Of a DNA stretch of 64,000 nucleotides, positions 31,225 to 42,953 are shown in pieces (position 1 is the first letter of the stretch; each line of letters opens with the position of its first letter). A model generated the notes under the pieces. The model made no database searches and had not been told where the DNA came from. It saw only the letters and a list, made by a program, of their open reading frames with translations. Location: assembly GCF_040436345.1 (NCBI RefSeq), contig NC_133223.1, forward strand, positions 5,989,847 through 6,053,846. The letters are read 5' to 3'. This DNA is from Pagrus major (taxonomy: Eukaryota > Chordata > Actinopteri > Spariformes > Sparidae). Both the position numbers and the translations under genes were made by a program.

Positions 31225-32182
31225 CTGAATCTGAACAGCCTGTAGGAGCCCCGTTTTACCAGTGGGTGAGCTGCAGAGACCATGCAGGACTCGTTTGCTT
31301 TCCTCATTCTAGGAGTTGGTAGGCTCAGGGAGGACCAGTTTATATATGTAGAGACCAGAGAAAACATGTTTTTCATAATATGGGACCTTTAAATAGAAAC
31401 ACAAGAGAGGTAACTTTGTCTTTTCATATAGCTCCCTGACTGTGATACTATCATCTAATGAATGCTGCTGAAAGTCAGTTAGATCAATGTCAAAATCAGT
31501 AAGGCTCCCCTCTGCATTTTTCCCATCTGGAAAAAATAACTGCACAGCCTTTTCAATCAAGTTCTGTTTTTTTACTGTCCTTCGTGACACTCTCTTTTCT
31601 GGTTCCCCCACCCTTTTTGGTGCGCACCTGCACAAATTTCCCCTTCTCTGAAACGCATCCATCCCAACTCAATTTTTCTTGAGAGCTTTCCTCTGAGCCG
31701 CTCAAAGATCTTTGACTTGCGACTGCTGGGTTCTTTTTCCCTTTGCCTGCAGTATCCAAAAACAGCCAGCCGATCACCATAGGATGGCAGATACTCTCTT
31801 AGCTGGTCATCTGTCATGACATGTATGACATTGGAATCAATTCTGAATTTTTTGCAATAAATTATGACAATGAACAACCTGCTTATACATCACCTAATAT
31901 TATTTACAAAGCTCTTCCAAACATTTTTTAATGTTTATGTGTGATTTGCCAAAATTAAGCATTTCCTATATTAACTACCTTCTCCTGTTCCATTCGCTGT
32001 ATGTCTTCCTCCAGCACATGCCGTGACCTTAAGTAGTCACTTAGCTTATCCATATTTTGCCCGTTCAAAAAACCTCTGCATCCCTGTTGAATAAAATTAA
32101 AGCTTAAATATGACCTAAATAAATTAAATATCTGTACAAAATCATTTTTCTTCACAGCCCATGTCATGTTTAAATAAGACAA

Positions 32183-32600
32183 AACCTCTTACTATGCTCT
32201 AAATTATTCACCTAAGAAGAAAGGTAGTATTATTTTCATTTTATTATCTTTTATATTTCTTTTAAAATAAAGCTTTTGGTTTTCTGATTTTCTAAAGCTG
32301 CCCTATGATATTATGACAAATTTACACTCTGAACCCCAGGCGATTTTGGACCACTTTTGGTCCCCCTGGATTTATATGTAATAAAGCTTGTATAACATCA
32401 GCCCCGTAATGGGTTATAACAAAGTTTTTTTTCAGGACAACCTGGGTGCTAAGAATATTTGTGCTGCAGTGTCATAAACTGAAAAACAGTTAAACAGTTA
32501 AGAGATATTGTCAACGGTGGACTGATTAAAATACTTCACAATTCAATGTAACATTAACAGAAGTCCCCTAGGCTCTAATAGTTCGCTACCTTATTCAGGT
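32183..32600. other. Unit 1, 5' flank of the HECT gene
   Basis: AT-rich, no clear exon. It lies between the first recognised HECT-gene segment and the right inverted repeat. Confidence 0.4.
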
Positions 32601-32761
32601 TTAGCTCTGGCAGTGATGGCGATAATGACGAAGGCACCTCTGAAGACAGCGCGCTCTTGCAGCGCATGCACACTTCCTATCTCATAATTTCGACTTTTTA
32701 TCTTATAATTATGACTTTTTATCTGATAATTTTGACTTTTTTATCTCATAATTATGACTTA
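32601..32761 (-). repeat. Unit 1 right inverted repeat
   Basis: Reverse complement of 26958-27119, ending ctcataattatgactta. The terminal tip that should follow is absent; the sequence goes straight into unit 2 repeats. Confidence 0.85.
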
Positions 32762-32762
32762 T

Positions 32763-33034
32763 TGTAGCAACTAATAATGTGATAATGCTAATAATGTAAT
32801 AACTGCTCATAATGTAATCATTTAAATGTAATAAAAGTTCATAATGTAATAATCGGCTCATAATGTAATAAAATCACAGACGCATAACGTAATAAGGGCT
32901 TTGCGCATAATGTAATAATGTAATAACTTATTACATTAAGAGCTTTATTGATACCGCTCATAATGTAATAACAGCTCATAATGTAATAACAGCTCATATA
33001 GTGAGAAAAGTGTTGCATTATCATCATTTTACCT
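32763..33034 (+). repeat. Unit 2 left inverted repeat (taatgtaataacggctca array)
   Basis: About 272 bp starting tgtagcaactaataatg, made of many copies of a unit like ctcataatgtaataac, and ending gtgttgcattatcatcattt. It is the reverse complement of 51029-51305 at roughly 90% by eye. Confidence 0.88.
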
Positions 33035-34848
33035 CTCAAATAAAGCTGCAAGTAAAGCAAAAGACATGGGCTTCAGTGCATTAGTAAACTAAATTAGTGA
33101 AACCAAGTATTATTTAACAGTAATTGCATTCTCACATTTTATTGATGTATAAAGTTGAGCCACTAGGTGACACCCATGAGAGTTATTTCGAGCCTTTGAG
33201 AATGCTGTGCTCACTTCTACTGTGACTATTGCAGGTAAGCAGCACTATTTGTGACCTTTAAAGTTCAATTAATATCTTTGTTAAACCAAGCCATCCACCT
33301 TATCTGTTTAAATATTCTGTGTATTAAGATGTTTGTTAGGATAATGTTGGATGTTTTAGCTAACGGCTATTTTTGGTGTTTTAGCTAGCAGCTATTTCTT
33401 GTGTATTAAGATGTTTGTTAGAATAATGTTGTATGTTTTAGCTGCAATTGCAATTCACCTGTAATTTGCCTATATATTATCATCCGTCACCTATATTATT
33501 TATATTTTTCGTGTGTCAACACAAAATGTTATCAGCCATTTTTGTAGTATAAAGAGCCAAAAGTCTGGGATAGGGGTGATTGGTCGGGGCCAATGGTGGG
33601 TATACACCTTATCATCAAGCAAGTTTTCTCTGCTCTACCTTTTCAGTCTGCCATCTGCCATCAACCAGCAACACGTAGAGGTACATCAAGGACCTTTAGC
33701 TGAGAAGACCCCTTTGGTTAGTGACAAGGCCATGGAAATTGAGCAATGGAGTTTCCAACTTGTTCAGAGAGCTAACCCTGCCATTCCTACCAAAAATTTA
33801 TATATGTGATTCTTTGGTGGAATGTTTAAATATTGTGATGGATGAAGACTGCTGCATAAGTATTTGTAGGTTATATAAAGCAGCTGGACATAATAGTGGC
33901 CTTGCATCCAACATCAGGCAGCTCTTCAGCCAAAATGCCACACTCTAAAAGGTAATAGCTATGCTTACTTAAATCGTAATAGTGTACTTTACTCATTTGT
34001 CCCTATCCTGTTGATTTAACTCATGGAATGTAAGTATGTACTCATTTTTCCTTAAAGAGGTGTAAAACTAAGTTCATCTGAGTAAACTGGACTTGTAACT
34101 TTCTGTTCCTGGCGTGAACACATGGCTCAGCAGTGCACATGCGCAGTAGAGCAGTACAAGAGAAGTTTCCAGAAACTGCGTGGACAAAAACTTTGGAAGA
34201 AAACAACATTTTCTGAGTCTCTTGGTAAGTTATTCAGTTTCACTAAGTCTTTCAATTGTCAGCTATAATTTCATTACTTAGAACTGAATTTTTGGCAGGA
34301 CATTTTTTTCTGAACATAGTAATTACAAACATCTCTGGAGATAACTAGGCTAATGCTATTGTTAGCTAACAGTAGCCAAGGCAGCTAACTAAAACCACCA
34401 TTATCATGTCATTCACCTGATAATTTATACTGTTAGCTATAGTACATACATGATGTGATCATGACACAAATGCTAATTTGAAGCAAAATTACAAACTAAA
34501 AGAGGTTACGCTCAAATGTGAGCAGGTATTGCGCATATCCACGCGCGCGCACGAGGCACACACGTATCGCGCACATACATGCGGTGTGCAAAAGCATTCA
34601 CCATTAAAGCTGGTAAATGAATTTGGGCAGAGTATGAAGGGCAGAATGACCACAGCCAGAACCAACTGAGCAACAACCTAATTTACATGTGTATTGCTCA
34701 GAACTGTGTAGCTGTGGTCATTCTGGGTCTTGGTAAAAATGCCAGTAAGAGATGCTCTGTTTGCCCTGCCAAAATTCATTGACCTCAAGTGTCATCACTT
34801 AAGTAGTCGCTGCCATTTTTGTGACTTTATTTATTTATTTTTTTACAG
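33035..34848 (+). other. Unit 2 5' region with possible first exon
   Basis: Mostly AT-rich with no solid coding frame. A possible non-coding first exon of the zinc-finger gene ends at 34224 with donor GTAAGT, matching the acceptor ttttacag at 34848. The frames at 33513-33809 and 33721-33948 resemble nothing I know. Confidence 0.35.
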
Positions 34849-37800
34849 CTTGAAGACAGACAATCAACACTGATGCAGTGGACATGTAAGTTTTGCAACT
34901 TCACACGTGAAAAGAGAGGGCAACTACTTAAACATTATAGATTGAAACATTGTGGTTACACAAGAACATCACCATTACCATGTGTTCATAAAGAGTGCCT
35001 CTGCACATTCAAGTCCTTTAATGCTCTTAAGGTACATCTATCAAGAGCACACTCCCAGATTGATGATCATTGTGATGCCACAAAAAATGTGTTCTGATGT
35101 CAACTTTGTGACTTCAATGAGCCATGTGTGGAAAAAGATTTGTTTTCACACTTGCGGACACAAATCAGGATGCACCAAAAAGTACTTTGCCCTTACCAGG
35201 ATTGTAATTTTAAAACCAGCGTCTACACTACATTTAATGCCCACAAAAGCAGGAACCATGATGGCAGACAGATGCATAGCCAGTTGCAGTTCAAACCGGA
35301 AATTTTAACACATACAGAAACTTTGGGTGAAGTTGTCCAAACTGAAAATGAAAGTGACATTGAAGACGCAACTGATTTTGAGTGATGACTTGGAGAGGCA
35401 GCTTGAGCATAATTTGGCAGCCCTTTTCCTTAGAATGCGGACCATACTTAAGATATCTGAAACTGCTGTGCAAGATGTAATACAGCAAATAAGGCAGATA
35501 ATGGACCTATCAAAACCTTTGCATTTTTCTGCTATTCAGAGAGTACTTCTTTCCTGATGCAGACATGTCTATTGCAAGAGAAATAGTAAGTGCAATCTCA
35601 GAGAGCAATGTCATTCTGAAACACACTCAGAAGGAGGTTCCCTATCCATCTGTACAAGTAGTTTACCATCAGGCTGTGAAAGTACTGGACAAGAAGTCAA
35701 ATACTTATCATCATTGTCACAGCATTTCAAATTACAATCTATTGAGCTGGGACAACTTCATTAAATTCAAAGATGCCTGTCTCACTTATAAGATCCTACA
35801 TGGCTTGGCTCCTCCCCCCCTTGGTACTTTTATTACACAGAAAACATCCACTGACAGACATACTAGGTCTGTCAGCAGAGGGGACTGTGTAGTTCCAAAA
35901 AGAAGGACTGCTTTTGGTCAGGCAGCCTTCTCGGTGAGAGCTACTCACACCTGGAATACTCTTCCAGTGCAGCTCAGGGAGTATGACACTTATCTTTCTT
36001 TTAAAAGAAATTTAAAACTATGGTTGAGAGACGGTCAATTATGTGACCATCTGTTCTGAAACTGTAATGAAGGTATTTTATTGTATGCACTGTAATATAT
36101 TGTATTGTATACTGTACTTTATAAGTAGGCATAGTACTGTTTTGTGTTTGTTTATTTTTTAATGCATTTTTAATTATTGTAGTGCTCAAGTCACCTGCCC
36201 CAGAGACTACGGTTGAAAATTAGCCAACGTGGCTAAACCGGCATGTTTACAGAAATGTTTATTAATGTGCATTGTCTCTGTATATTTAAACCAATAAACA
36301 AACAAACAAACCTCCTGCAAAAGAGCCTTGTACATGGTAAAAGAGTTTAAAATTGTGGAACCTGTTGAGTTTGTTACAGGTGAACACAAGCAGTCAGTTG
36401 TCTACATACCTGTCCTTGAAATGCTCTAGACATTGTTAAACAAAGATGAAATCTTGGACAAGGCTCTCACGGTTAGCAATGGTGATATGCAAGGATACAA
36501 TACCTTCAGGGATGGTTCACTTTTCAAATAAAATACTTTACTAGTGGAGGGAAATTTTCAGATTGCCATGGCACTTTACATCTGACTTTGAGGTTGCAAA
36601 CCCTCTGGGGACCTCTAAAAATAAACACAAAATCTGTGCAGTATATTGGGTTCTAGTAAATCTTGCACCCAAATTCCGTTCCTCTCTCAGCTCAATACAA
36701 TTAGCTCTTCTTTGTAAGACAAACACTGTCAAAGCATGTGGGTAGTCCGAAGTCCTTCATCCACTCCTTCAGGATCTAGTGCTTCTTGAGAAGCATGGTG
36801 TATATGTGGAAAAAATAGGCTCAAGTGTCAGAGGAACTGTTTTGTATATTGCAGCAGATAATTTGGCTGCTCATTCTTTGGCAGGATTCCATGAAAGTTT
36901 TGTCTCTGATAAGATGTGCCGCTTTTGCATGGCTACATGGCAGGAAATACAAGATAATGAAGTTAGGTCTGGTCACTTCTGCTTGAGAGCAAAACAAGAC
37001 CATGACCGACACGTGTGGGAAGTCCAGCAGGATGCCCAGATGGCAAAGCAATATGGTGTGAAAGGGAGCTGTCCTTTAAGTGTTCACTTGGAGCACTTTC
37101 ATGTTGTTGATGGCTTCCCCCCTGATATCCTCCATGATTTGCTTGACAGCATTATTCCTTCTGAGTTGAGTCTTTGCATTCAGGACTTCACAAAAAAGTT
37201 CTTCACACTTGAGATGATGAATCATGCCATAGAGGAATTTCCCTACACACATTCAAACAAAACGAACCAACCTCAGACAATTTCTAAAACATTCCATGCC
37301 AAAGGGACCATTGGAGGTAATGGTCATGAAAACTGGAGCCTGATCAGACTCCTTCCCCTGTTGATTGGCCATTATATCCCTGAAGGAGATGAAGCATGGG
37401 AGGTTTTACTGTGCTTGAAATACGTAGTTGAGTTGGTCATGTGTACAAGGTTTACTGAGGAGTCACTCCACTATCTGGATTTCAAGTTGTCGGAGCATAG
37501 AACATTACTTCAAAAGGCATTCCCCCACTACAGACTCCGTCCAAAACACCATTACTTGGAGCATTATCCCCATCTAATTCAAGTATTTGGACCACTTGTA
37601 GATGTGTGGACAATGAGATTTGAGGGAAAGCACAAATTCTTTAAACAAGTAATTTGTGGAGCCCACAACTTCAGAAATGTTTCTCTGACTCTGGCTGATA
37701 GACATCAGAAGATGATGGCTTACCATTTAGATTCTGTTTAATTTTTTTAAACCAGCACTGGAATTGGACAAAGTAAAGAGTGTCATGATTTCTTCCTTCC

Positions 37801-38159
37801 CAGACAATGTGCAGCAGCATTTGTTGGCAAGACATGCACCTCAAAACACAGTCCTTACAGCAACATCTGTTAACATAGATGGTATTAAGTATGCAGCTGA
37901 CATGGTGGTGTCTGTTGGGTCATGCGCTGGCCTTCCAGAATTTAGGCAGATTTAGCAGATTCTGGTTGTGGATAAAAATGTTTTGTTCATTTGTAGACAA
38001 TTGTTTGCATGGTATTACGAACACCTTAGAGCTTACGAAGTCTGCAAAAGTAGCTCAAGCTTGCTTGTAGTTGAAAGACTTCAATGATGTCTTTCCCCTC
38101 TCTGCCTACAGAGTAAAAGGCCAGTTGTTTGTGACCCTAAAGCATTACATTTTGTGCTG
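34849..38159 (+). pseudogene. C2H2 zinc-finger plus large conserved domain gene (unit 2, gene A), broken
   Basis: Exon start 34849, ATG 34873. Four C2H2-like fingers come first: C-K-F-C, C-V-H-K-E-C, C-Q-L-C and C-P-Y-Q-D-C, each with paired His. A helical linker follows (35390-35630). The main domain (36779-37741, 320 residues open) contains P-D-I-L-H-D-L, H-E-N-W-S-L-I-R-L-L-P-L and M-R-F-E-G-K-H. A C-terminal part extends to about 38159. This architecture is common among uncharacterised fish proteins and I assign no enzyme activity. Damage: in-frame TGA at 35095, frame changes near 35385 and 36530-36590, stop codons after 37950, and an inserted LINE fragment. The gene is dead in this copy. 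Confidence 0.7.
35640..36311 (+). mobile_element. L2-like LINE 3' fragment inside gene A
   Basis: Translation of 35690-36057 gives the C-terminal part of an L2-like RT protein (Y-K-I-L-H-G-L-A-P-P, then F-S-V-R-A-T-H-T-W-N-T-L-P). A 3' UTR ending in aataaacaaacaaacaaac follows. It splits gene A between the H-T-Q-K-E region and T-S-C-K-R-A-L. It is a short 5'-truncated insertion. Confidence 0.8.
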
Positions 38160-39308
38160 ATGTCATATCTTATTCTTTCAGAGCCATGGCCCAGTCCTGG
38201 TCACAGGGTCAGGATGCATCAACACTTGAATGCTGTAGACAGCTGCTTGAAAATGAAATGAATGCAAAACTGTCTGTCCCATTCATAGTTTGTATACAAT
38301 AGTACTGTGGTCAACTCTTGGTAACTTGGTACAAAATGTTTTGTTTGTGTTCTGTTTTGTCCTTGAAGGTCTTTGCGGAATTCACAAGAGTGGCAAGTAA
38401 AGATCTTGAGCGGGACTTCTTTGAGTCCTTGGACCACCATACCCCACGTTTCCTTGAGATCTTCAAATCTAAAACCGGAATAATTGGAAGGACACTTGGG
38501 GAGATCCTTTCCCAGGTTGAAAAAAGGGTAAGCATTCCTTCTCATCTTATCTAAGTGCAAGAAATTGTGTAAGTTCTTCCTTTCTGATAATGTTCTAGTT
38601 TCCACACACACACCCTGCTAACCAGCTGCTGACCGTGGCACATATTTGCCATACAGACATGAAAGTGATACTGACCTTATAATCTAGCTCAGCAAGACAA
38701 GCAAATAAGTTTCCTAACACATCAAACTATTCCTTTAAATCACTTAAGTTGAAAAAATATGATGTAGTGTCTTCAGAAAATTATTTTCCTTATTTCACTG
38801 TTTTTCCCAATTGTAGACCGATGATGTCAGAGCCATGAGGACTGCTGTCCTGCGATGTCTCCCAGTTTTCCTCGGGGATGATGGAAGTGATTTTTTGTAA
38901 GTCTGTTTTGTAAGTATTGCATAATTTGCATAATTTGGTATGTTGAAGGTTTTGCACTATGAAGCCAAATTTTTCAAATTAGTTTTTAACCTTCCTTTAT
39001 ATCTGCAGGACAGTGATACCATCGCAGATGTCACACAAGTTCCTGTTGGGGTATTGACTGTCATACCTGAAGACAGACAGCAGCCAGGTCCACATGCCCT
39101 GCACCTTGAACCCTCCAGCATTGCTATCATACTGGAAGGTAATATCATCATGGATGACATTGGAAGCCACGCACAAGCCTTTTGTGTTACATTTGGACTA
39201 ATATACGCTCTTCATATGGACTATCCAAAAAGACTAAAGAACACCTTTGACTTCATTCAGAGGATGATGCTCAACCTGGGTGTAGGTAACCTGAGACCAG
39301 AACTTTAG
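38160..39308 (+). CDS. Spliced gene of unknown function (unit 2, gene B), partial
   Basis: Three exons join in phase: 38371-38527 (F-A-E-F-T-R-V-A-S-K, donor GTAAGC), 38818-38896 (acceptor ttgtag, donor GTAAGT) and 39009-39308 (acceptor ctgcag, stop TAG). The last exon contains G-V-L-T-V-I, I-A-I-I-L-E-G-N-I and A-L-H-M-D-Y-P-K-R-L-K-N-T-F. This matches the C-terminal domain of a large uncharacterised family repeated across fish genomes, sometimes annotated with SAM-domain proteins. The 5' exons are not identified; the ATG at 38186 opens only a short frame. The three exons lack stops, unlike gene A next to it. Confidence 0.55.
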
Positions 39309-41859
39309 AGCTTGAAAAATGCTCTTTTGCAGTAGGTGGATGTACTGCTGGCAGATCCTTAAAATAGCAAGAAATCCTGAAGCATAGATACTTGATTTGA
39401 GTTTTAAACTCATATATTTGCAACTAACCTCTGCAAAATTCTTAGTTAGTTACAGTCAGTCACAGATGGATGATTTTGGTTACTTGATATACTTAAGTTT
39501 CTATAGTGTCCCAGTTTGTGGGATATCGGTTGGAGGTTTAATCCTATCTTGATTAATCTAAACTTGTTTGTGAAGTTCAGTAAATAAAAGCTCGATTGAG
39601 TGTAAGTGGCATTAGTAGTCTTTTGAAAATAGAGCAGAGTCCTTTTGAGAAGTCAGGGAATAAGTCTGATGATTTCAAAGAACCTCTGTGTACTTATCCA
39701 AATGTTTGTTTTAAAGTGTTGGGACACACCACCCCTAAATGTTATAGATGTTACAGAATGATTTGATGGCAGTCATGCAAAACATGAAAATAGAAAAGTG
39801 AGAGGATATGTCTTTTTTCATGGAAAGTTTACTTCCACTTTCATATTACAACAGTGAACTAAACAGCAGATTTCCTGGGTAACTGAATAGTACTAGTGTT
39901 ATGTTATGGCCATGGGTTGTTAGGAGATATCCTTTTTGTCTTTGTTTTGGCATTAGTAACGTCTGAAAATATAACTATGTTTTCAGGAGTTACTAAATAC
40001 AATCACAAGTTGACGTTGTGTTTGGTGTAATAACTCCAACCAACTCGGTACGACAACAGTAAGTAGCATGCTGACGTTACCGATAACAACAATAGCCTAC
40101 TGTTACCTCCCGACCACACTGTTCAACAATTAAGTTGATTATCTGCATGAACTAAGGAATCTGCAACTTTTCAAGACAAGACGTTCATAGTGTTTTAGTA
40201 AGTTAGTCATCGTTTGCAGTCACTACATGAAAACGTGCAAGCTATCGAAATGGACAGCATTAGATTATCTCCTGGCTTTATTACGGTTAATAAACTGTGG
40301 ACAAATAGTGCCCCAGTGAACACCACATAACAACAAATCAACTCAAAGTAATGGTCGGTAAGATAATAAATATGTGTAATATATGACTTACAAATCCAGT
40401 AGCATCAAGGCTAGGTCGCCATCAGTCTTGAAACCCATTTCTTCTTTCACCTCTTCGCCTCCTCAGACAATACCTTCTTGGCTTTTTTAGCTGGCTCGGC
40501 CATGGCGTTGGTTTACGAGAAATCCAAGTAGCCACTGGCTAAATCCACCGACGAATAAACGTGTGACGTATGCCGTAAAGCAGGTTGCACTAGACGCCTT
40601 TACGTCAGATAGGTTCCTACCCGCTCTGGGAAGTTACACAGTATGGTTTCTGCCGGCACAACCCCCCTCAGGCTGCAGAGATGTCACCATTCATCCTACT
40701 AACTGTTTTTCTACCACTTAACTGAGTTTAGAAACATTATTTTAAGGTCGAAAAACTACCTAGTGTTGCTTTAACTACCAGTTAAGTTGTACTATAGATG
40801 CACCACTTTAATGTATTCGTGAAAAATATACATTTGAAATTATTTGTCGAATTGGTTAGAGTTGCTTAAATTATCTTGCGTTCTAGATAACTCAGACCAT
40901 ACCAGGATTAATATGCCCAGTTTTAAATACTGGATAGTGACTGCACAATCTTAAAGGATACTTATACTGCAAGTTTTTAGTGGCCATGGAGCTTTTGGAA
41001 ATTCAAATAACCAGATTGCCTGTATAAATCCACCTATTTTTGCATAAAGGTTATGTGTTTTGGGTGGAGACAAAATAATGAAACATGAAAATGCAATGTC
41101 AATGTAAAAAAAAAAAAAGACTGTCCATGTGGTGGGCTTAGAATATCTGTCCATTTGGTTTTGTTAACATCTTTAACAGTATACAAATGTGATTGTTAGT
41201 TTGCAACCAGCAGAATACAGAAAAATGAATACAAATAGAATGTTAACCCCAATACTTATGTTTTCAATACGTGTTATGTTTGTTTATTGCAGTTCAAAGC
41301 ATATGCATTGTTTTTGTTTCATTTAGCTTGAAAGCTGGCTGAAGCTTAAGTGAATATTGGTATTGTGATAAAAGGAGCCTTGTTGAAGTCTTAAGTAATG
41401 TCAGGGAGAAAGATATATTTCTACATTTGTTTAGAAAGATTTGCTTATAAAAGATTATTTTATAAGGCTTACATATTTGTTTTTATTGTGTCATTACATT
41501 TGTTTCCACAAACAGTGGCTTTGGCTTAAGATGCACAGAATTACATTTTGTTCCAATAATAAAATAAGCCTGCAAACTTATCATTCTTTGCTCTGCTTAC
41601 TTAATTTTTTTAGTGCAATCGGTTTCCTAAATTCTACTGAGTAAACACAACTGTTCAGTTAAGTCAGACTAACTTGGCTTACTTAAGTTGGCAACACTTT
41701 GAAAGATCAAGTTTATTTTACTTGCTATTTTTATGTTTAAATAACTTCACAAAATTAAGTAAATACAACTAGATTTAAAGTAAACTTGACAAGTTGATAT
41801 GAAGTAAACTTAAATTAAGACTATTAGTTATATTAACTTACCTTTTTTAGTGCAATCAG
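39309..41859. other. Unit 2 non-coding DNA
   Basis: AT-rich with no supported gene. Near 41590-41855 the phrase cttttttagtgcaatc-g-tttcctaaattct occurs twice, the second copy split by the Copia element, with agtaaac/taagtaaa-rich DNA between. This is probably a small older repeat that hosted the Copia insertion. Confidence 0.4.
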
Positions 41860-42162
41860 TGTTGAGAGTGGATAAGTGTATGAATGTATGTAATCGTATT
41901 TGTTCAGGAGGAGGCGCTGATGCGCCAAATATGGCATAGAGTCACGTGTGACTGACACCACTATCTTATAGGGGGGATGTTACCACCCTCTCTGTCTCTG
42001 TACTTGGCTCCCACGGGGAGCAGTTTGTTTGTGCACAGTTTGGCAATAAACAATGCCATGAGACTGATGGCTGAAGAGACAAATGTCTGAACGTCTGTTC
42101 ATCTCTTAGAATTATTATTCCGCTGTGCAGGTAGGCAGAAGGTATAAGCCTACCTGTCAACA
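41860..42162 (+). repeat. Copia 5' LTR
   Basis: 303 bp, TGTTGAGAGTGG...CCTGTCAACA. An aataaa signal lies near 42045. Confidence 0.93.
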
Positions 42163-42176
42163 GGTTATGGGCCCAG
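42163..42176 (+). promoter_or_regulatory. Copia primer-binding site, initiator-tRNA anticodon type
   Basis: GGTTATGGGCCCAG directly follows the LTR. It is the exact complement of the CTGGGCCCATAACC anticodon arm of vertebrate initiator tRNA-Met, so priming should use a cleaved half-tRNA, as in Drosophila copia. Confidence 0.85.
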
Positions 42177-42332
42177 GAACCGAGAATGATTCTAAAGTTT
42201 GACGGACACATGTCGATAGCTAGCAAGACTGTGCTAGCATACAGAAGTAAAAAGCTAGTTTAGCATCGGGAGTACCAGGAAGCTAAAGCTAGGGTGAAAA
42301 GGAGCTCAACTGAGCTACAAACACAAAAAGCC

Positions 42333-42953
42333 ATGGCGAACAGAAGCAAGAGCAAGTGGCCCACGTTTGATGGGAGAGCAGAGGAGTATGAGCTCTGGGA
42401 AGAAAGGATGCTGTGCTGCATGCACGGAGTGGGGCTGAAGCAGACGATCCTCACAGAGCCAGCTGGACCACAAGCGGCGCCGAGGAAAAAGACGGGGCCA
42501 GTGGAGATGGTGTGTTGGCGGTGCGGAGAAAAGGGCCACAGAAGGGATGACTGCACAGAGAAAGTTTGGTGTAGTTTTTGCAAAAGCAGAGGGCACACAG
42601 ACAAGGCGTGCACAAAGAAGGAGCGTGAACAGAGCGCCCGGTGTGCGTGTGTCCAAGATGGTGGTGGCCGTGGAGCAGGTCACGAACCAGATGGCGCCCG
42701 GGGAGCCGCGGGAGGAGAAGACTACACCTTTAGGGCACAAACAGAGGATGCCAGCCTCTCAGGGCAACGGCTGCAGATCCAGAGAAAAGGACTGATCGTG
42801 GACACGGGCGCGTCCTCCCACATCATCAATGACAGGAGCAAGTTCAAGAGCTTCGACAGCACCTTCGACAGAGACACAGCATGGAGCTGGCAGACGGGAA
42901 GCGTACCGTCGGGGTGGCGCAAGGCAGGGGAGACGCACAGGTATACCTCATAA
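42333..42953 (+). pseudogene. Copia gag-protease remnant
   Basis: The frame starts at the ATG in gccATGG (42333). About 35 residues of Gag (K-W-P-T-F-D-G-R) jump straight to two zinc knuckles (C-W-R-C-G-E-K-G-H and C-S-F-C-K-S-R-G-H). Most of the capsid region is therefore deleted. The protease active site D-T-G-A-S is present near 42800. A frame change near 42870-42885 separates this frame from the integrase frame. Confidence 0.85.

Larger units (their letters stand above)
30071..31391 (-). mobile_element. TTAA-flanked DNA transposon with THAP exon
   Basis: Terminal inverted repeats AGGTCCCATATTAT (left) and ATAATATGGGACCT (right) are flanked by TTAA on both sides, a piggyBac-style target duplication. 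It interrupts the HECT gene. It is 1.3 kb, holds one THAP-encoding exon on the - strand and no transposase core, so it is a non-autonomous or internally deleted copy. Confidence 0.75.
28654..32182 (-). pseudogene. HECT-domain ubiquitin-ligase-like gene carried by unit 1, broken
   Basis: Reading right to left: a segment with D-Y-L-R-S-R and E-D-I-Q-R-M (about 32000-32090), then L-R-E-Y-L-P-S-Y-G-D-R-L (about 31780), then V-R-T-K-K-G-G-G-T-R (about 31615) and E-L-Y-E-K-T-K. After a 1.3 kb transposon insertion come an acidic linker (29533-30070) and the HECT lobe (28654-29529), whose catalytic Cys is kept in A-H-T-C-G-C-Y-L-E-L-P. It resembles the G2E3-like HECT proteins repeated in fish genomes. 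Frame changes near 31600-31680 and in-frame stops at 29533 and 29230 make it a pseudogene. Its product would have transferred ubiquitin to a substrate, but whether that helped the transposon is unknown. Confidence 0.75.

Noticed and set aside
32763..33034. CRISPR-like array
   Set aside because: Repeats are short, AT-rich and variable, with no uniform spacers, and they have an inverted partner 18 kb away; this is a transposon subterminal array in a eukaryote.
33513..33948. Possible small exons upstream of gene A
   Set aside because: Short frames without similarity to the gene A family and without clear splice sites.
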